A stretch of 64,000 bases of DNA from Agrobacterium tumefaciens (GTDB lineage: Bacteria > Pseudomonadota > Alphaproteobacteria > Rhizobiales > Rhizobiaceae): contig CP048469.1 in NCBI GenBank assembly GCA_025559845.1, forward strand, positions 1,116,001 to 1,180,000, in the 5' to 3' direction. The position numbers and the translations under genes are program-made. Below, piece after piece: positions 61,749 to 64,000 of this stretch; within the stretch, counting starts at the first letter, position 1; each line of letters starts with the position of its first letter. A model generated the notes under the pieces. It was not told where the DNA came from. It saw only the letters and a list, made by a program, of their open reading frames with translations, and made no database searches.

Positions 61749-62732
61749 ATGAGAACACACAAGATCATCGCCTGCACAGCACTTGTCGCCGCAGCCTCCA
61801 CCGCGCAGGCATTTGCGCACACGTCTTTCGTCAATGGCTCGGCAGAGCAGGAAAGCACCATCGTTGCAGCGCTGCAGGTGCCGCACGGCTGCGATGGCGG
61901 CCTTGCCACCACGGAAGTGCGCATGGTGCTGCCGGAAGGTTTCATTGCCGCCAAGCCGCAGCCCAAGGCCGGCTGGGAACTGGAAATCATCAAGGGCGAT
62001 TACCAGAAGGCCTATAAGAACCATGGGCAGGAGATCAAAAGCGGTCCGGTGGAAATCCGCTGGAAGGGCGGCGAACTGCCGGATGAGTTTTACGACACCT
62101 TCAATGTGCAGGGTAAGGTTTCCGGCGTAGAGGCCGGCGGCAACCTCGCCTTCAAGGTCACGCAGCTTTGCGGCGACAAAAGTAAGGTCGCCTGGGATGA
62201 GGTCGCGGCAGCGGGCGTCGATCCCCATTCGCTGAAGAACCCGGCACCGGTGATCCGCGTGACCGCGAAGACCGAAGGCGAGGGGCACCATGACCACGCG
62301 GCGATGGCGGCAGCACCCGATGTTGTCACCGTCGGCAGCCTGGAACTGTCGGGCGGCGTCTCCAGGGCCATGCTGCCGGGTCAGCCGGTCGGCGGCGGTT
62401 ACGTCACCATCAAGAACACCGGCACGGCCGATGACAAGCTGGTTGCGGTCGAAACCGCTGCAGCCGGTCGCTCGGAAATGCACGAAATGGCTATGGTCAA
62501 TGACGTCATGAAGATGCGCAAGCTCGACGACGGTATCATTATCCCGGCCGGTCAGACGGTGGAGCTGAAGCCCGGCGGTCTGCACTTCATGTTCTTCAAC
62601 GTGCAGAAGCCTTTCGCCGATGGCGACAAGATCCCGCTGACGCTAACCTTTGAAAAGGCAGGCAAGGCAGAGGTCATTTTGTCAGTCGGTTCGGCCAAGG
62701 GTGGCGATGAACACCAGCATCAGCACAATTGA
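61749..62732 (+). CDS. Fused YcnI (DUF1775) and PCu(A)C copper-binding protein
   Basis: 327-aa periplasmic protein. Signal peptide ~1-22 (cleavage after AQA or AFA). YcnI/DUF1775 domain ~23-165 begins HTSFVNGSAEQESTI, where the N-terminal His is a known copper ligand in this family. The PCu(A)C domain ~205-318 has EMHEMAMVNDVMKMRKL and GGLHFMFF, fitting the H/M-x10-M-x21-HxM Cu(I) motif. The tail is His-rich (DEHQHQHN). ATG 61749 follows AAAGGACC. Fusion of the two domains in one chain suggests copper capture and delivery, perhaps to cytochrome oxidase. Confidence 0.9.
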   Translation: MRTHKIIACTALVAAASTAQAFAHTSFVNGSAEQESTIVAALQVPHGCDGGLATTEVRMVLPEGFIAAKPQPKAGWELEIIKGDYQKAYKNHGQEIKSGPVEIRWKGGELPDEFYDTFNVQGKVSGVEAGGNLAFKVTQLCGDKSKVAWDEVAAAGVDPHSLKNPAPVIRVTAKTEGEGHHDHAAMAAAPDVVTVGSLELSGGVSRAMLPGQPVGGGYVTIKNTGTADDKLVAVETAAAGRSEMHEMAMVNDVMKMRKLDDGIIIPAGQTVELKPGGLHFMFFNVQKPFADGDKIPLTLTFEKAGKAEVILSVGSAKGGDEHQHQHN

Positions 62733-62735
62733 TTT

Positions 62736-62773
62736 AAACAAAACGACCGCCGGAGCAACCTGGCTGCGGCGGT
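62736..62773 (-). terminator. Intrinsic terminator of the hypothetical gene at 62.8 kb
   Basis: On the minus strand GACCGCCG...CGGCGGTC (8-bp perfect stem) is followed by GTTTTGTTT. It lies 60 bases past that gene's stop and just beyond the copper protein stop on the other strand. Confidence 0.7.
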
Positions 62774-62832
62774 CTCGATCCTGCGATTGTGGCGTCGGAC
62801 AATGTCAGCACCGCAATCGCCCGGAGATCGGG

Positions 62833-63162
62833 CTATAAGATCTCTGCGATATCCTGATTGGAGCCGTCGCTTTCAGGGTTTTTGTTGCCGCTGTTGTCGT
62901 CGTAAGCCTCTACGGCCTCTGAGAGCGTCGTCTGCGGTTCCTGCCGCTGACTGGCGGCCGTGAGGAAGTAGAGCGTCAGCGCCGGTGGGCGCACGGCTGT
63001 CATCAATCCTCTGAGCTGAAAGTCGTCGCCCGTTTCGGCCTTGCGCGCCAGTTCTTCAATGGCGTGCTCTACTTCGCTTTTGCGCGATACGCGCTGTACG
63101 GGCTTTTGTGCTTCAAGAGCATAGGCGGCCGTGGTCGCCGAAACTGAAAGAACCTGTGTCAT
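62833..63162 (-). CDS. Hypothetical protein, 109 residues
   Basis: No family recognised. Soluble, with no signal peptide; the N-terminal half is Ala/Ser/Val-rich, a helical segment EVEHAIEELARKAE lies around residues 30-43, and the C-terminal 35 residues are acidic and polar (SEAVEAYDDNSGNKNPESDG). ATG 63162 has GGAGGGTGA directly upstream, which is strong support for translation. A terminator lies downstream. Probably a lineage-specific rhizobial protein. Confidence 0.7.
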   Translation of the reverse strand: MTQVLSVSATTAAYALEAQKPVQRVSRKSEVEHAIEELARKAETGDDFQLRGLMTAVRPPALTLYFLTAASQRQEPQTTLSEAVEAYDDNSGNKNPESDGSNQDIAEIL

Positions 63163-63363
63163 TCACCCTCCGGCCCCTGCTGCCGATGTCATGAAAGCTT
63201 AACAATACTGATGACCTCTTGCCGTGAAGCTAAATCGGGAGGCGGTTGTTTAATTGAATTTTAGTGAAATCGGCGCGTCGGCACGGTAAGTCGTTGGCGC
63301 CTTCCGCCCTCTCCATCCATGGTCCGGGCGTGTCATATCTTTTTTAGACCGGAGACATTATCG

Positions 63364-63741
63364 ATGCTGAATATCGCACTCGTCGCTGCAGGTGGCGCCA
63401 TCGGTTCGGTTTTTCGCTACCTCGTCGGCATGTGGAGCATGCGCGTTGCCGGGCCTGCCTTCCCCTGGGGCACGCTGGTGGTCAATGTCGCGGGATCGTT
63501 CCTGATCGGCCTTTTGGTCGAACTGATCGCGCGACGCCTGAATGCATCGTCGGAAATGCGCCTGTTCATCGTCACCGGCGTGCTCGGTGGCTTCACGACA
63601 TTTTCGTCCTTCTCGCTCGATGCCGTTGCCCTGTTCGAACGTGGCGCTCTCAGCCTTTCGGCAGTTTACGTCATCGCCACACTGGTTGTTTCGATCGTTG
63701 CTGTTTTTGCCGGGCTGGCCTTGGGACGCAGTTTGCTCTAA
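63364..63741 (+). CDS. crcB: CrcB/FluC fluoride ion channel
   Basis: 125 aa with four membrane helices. Family motifs: GGAIGSVFRYLVGMW near the start, GTLVVNVAGSFLIGLL (the conserved Asn), and GVLGGFTTFSSFSLDA (the TFSTF-type pore loop). Exports fluoride as a dual-topology dimer. The ATG at 63364 has GGAGA upstream. I looked for a fluoride riboswitch in the 200 bases before it and did not see one. rluC follows after 64 bases. Confidence 0.95.
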   Translation: MLNIALVAAGGAIGSVFRYLVGMWSMRVAGPAFPWGTLVVNVAGSFLIGLLVELIARRLNASSEMRLFIVTGVLGGFTTFSSFSLDAVALFERGALSLSAVYVIATLVVSIVAVFAGLALGRSLL

Positions 63742-63805
63742 AGGCTGATCCAAACGGCGCGCCGATGACGTGAGCGCGCGATCAGACAGAAAGACTGGAA
63801 TTTTT

Positions 63806-64000
63806 ATGGCAGGTATCGAGCATATCAAGGTCGAGGCCGATGAGGCCGGTATGCGCCTCGATCGCTGGTTCAAGGTACATTATCCGGGGCTGGGCTTCGG
63901 TCAGTTGCAGAAGCTCATGCGATCCGGACAGGTGCGTGTCGATGGCGGCCGCGTCAAGACCGACGCGCGCGTGCAGCCGGGGCAGATGGTGCGCGTTCCG
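63806..64000 (+). CDS. RluC-family 23S rRNA pseudouridine synthase (3' end cut by window)
   Basis: The first 65 codons remain open to the window end. They read MAGIEHIKVEADEAGMRLDR, then WFKVHYPGLGFGQLQKLMR and SGQVRVDGGRVKTDARVQPG. This is the S4 RNA-binding domain (RLDRWF...LQKLMRSGQVRVDG) that opens RluC/RluD-type pseudouridine synthases; the catalytic domain would lie beyond base 64000. The crcB-rluC order is common in rhizobia. The gene has no stop in the window. Confidence 0.88.
   Translation, partial: MAGIEHIKVEADEAGMRLDRWFKVHYPGLGFGQLQKLMRSGQVRVDGGRVKTDARVQPGQMVRVP

Noticed and set aside
63163..63363. Fluoride riboswitch upstream of crcB
   Set aside because: The conserved core and pseudoknot segments of the class were not found in the 200 bases before crcB.

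Overview
The window is a gene-dense, GC-rich stretch of core alphaproteobacterial chromosome. Gene content, gene order and protein wording point to the Rhizobiales, most likely the Agrobacterium/Rhizobium group. Pointers include lpxD-fabZ-lpxA-lpxI-lpxB, E1-beta with a fused lipoyl domain, dusB-ntrBC-ntrYX-trkA-hfq-hflX-mazG, cysG-DUF2849-cysI-DUF934, a GTTC-N7-GTTC SOS box at lexA, and a Rhizobiales-type palindromic intergenic repeat upstream of lipA. I saw no rRNA, tRNA, CRISPR array, transposase or phage gene. Both window ends cut a gene: lpxD at the left and an RluC-family pseudouridine synthase at the right.

Layout. 1-4.4 kb: lipid A operon. 4.5-10.7 kb: citrate synthase, ComEC, a glutathione transferase, a 590-bp non-coding hairpin-rich stretch and autoregulated lexA. 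10.8-13.7 kb: a DUF2161 nuclease-like protein, a possible small RNA locus, a lipoprotein and a VOC protein. 13.7-24.2 kb: kdsA, eno, ftsB, pdhA-pdhB-pdhC, an SGNH hydrolase, lpd, a GlsB-type membrane protein and lipA (pyruvate to acetyl-CoA plus lipoate supply). 24.2-27.3 kb: a probable accessory insert (DMT transporter, AraC regulator, a 58-residue protein, a P-loop kinase). 27.3-42.7 kb: ratA, cinA, ispDF, dusB, two nitrogen two-component pairs (NtrBC, NtrYX), trkA, hfq, hflX, a diguanylate cyclase, mazG and a deaminase. 43.5-48.5 kb: sulfite reduction and siroheme genes with ferredoxin-NADP reductase. 48.5-52.7 kb: MFS transporter, exported protein, second diguanylate cyclase, EEP-family hydrolase. 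52.7-55.9 kb: a large Ig-repeat autotransporter. 56.2-60.8 kb: gcvT-gcvH-gcvP behind a tandem glycine riboswitch. 60.9-64 kb: a DUF3008 protein, a copper-handling pair, a rhizobial hypothetical, crcB and rluC.

The genes link in several ways. LipA makes the lipoyl groups needed by PdhB, PdhC and GcvH, and Lpd serves both the PDH and glycine-cleavage systems. FabZ, LpxD, LpxA, LpxI, LpxB and KdsA all feed lipopolysaccharide. CysG makes the siroheme that CysI needs. Hfq, NtrBC and NtrYX form a regulatory core.

Most of the window is ordinary core genome. The less ordinary signals are: the autotransporter gene bracketed by two identical terminator hairpins; a promoter-plus-terminator unit with no CDS near 11.6 kb; two long inverted repeats between the deaminase gene and cysG; a 29-bp palindrome spanning a TATAAT box at fpr; the missing GAFTGA loop in NtrX; and a fused YcnI-PCu(A)C copper protein behind a small exported cysteine-containing protein. 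I found no clear sign of a wholly new multi-gene system. All calls come from reading the sequence; no database search was run.
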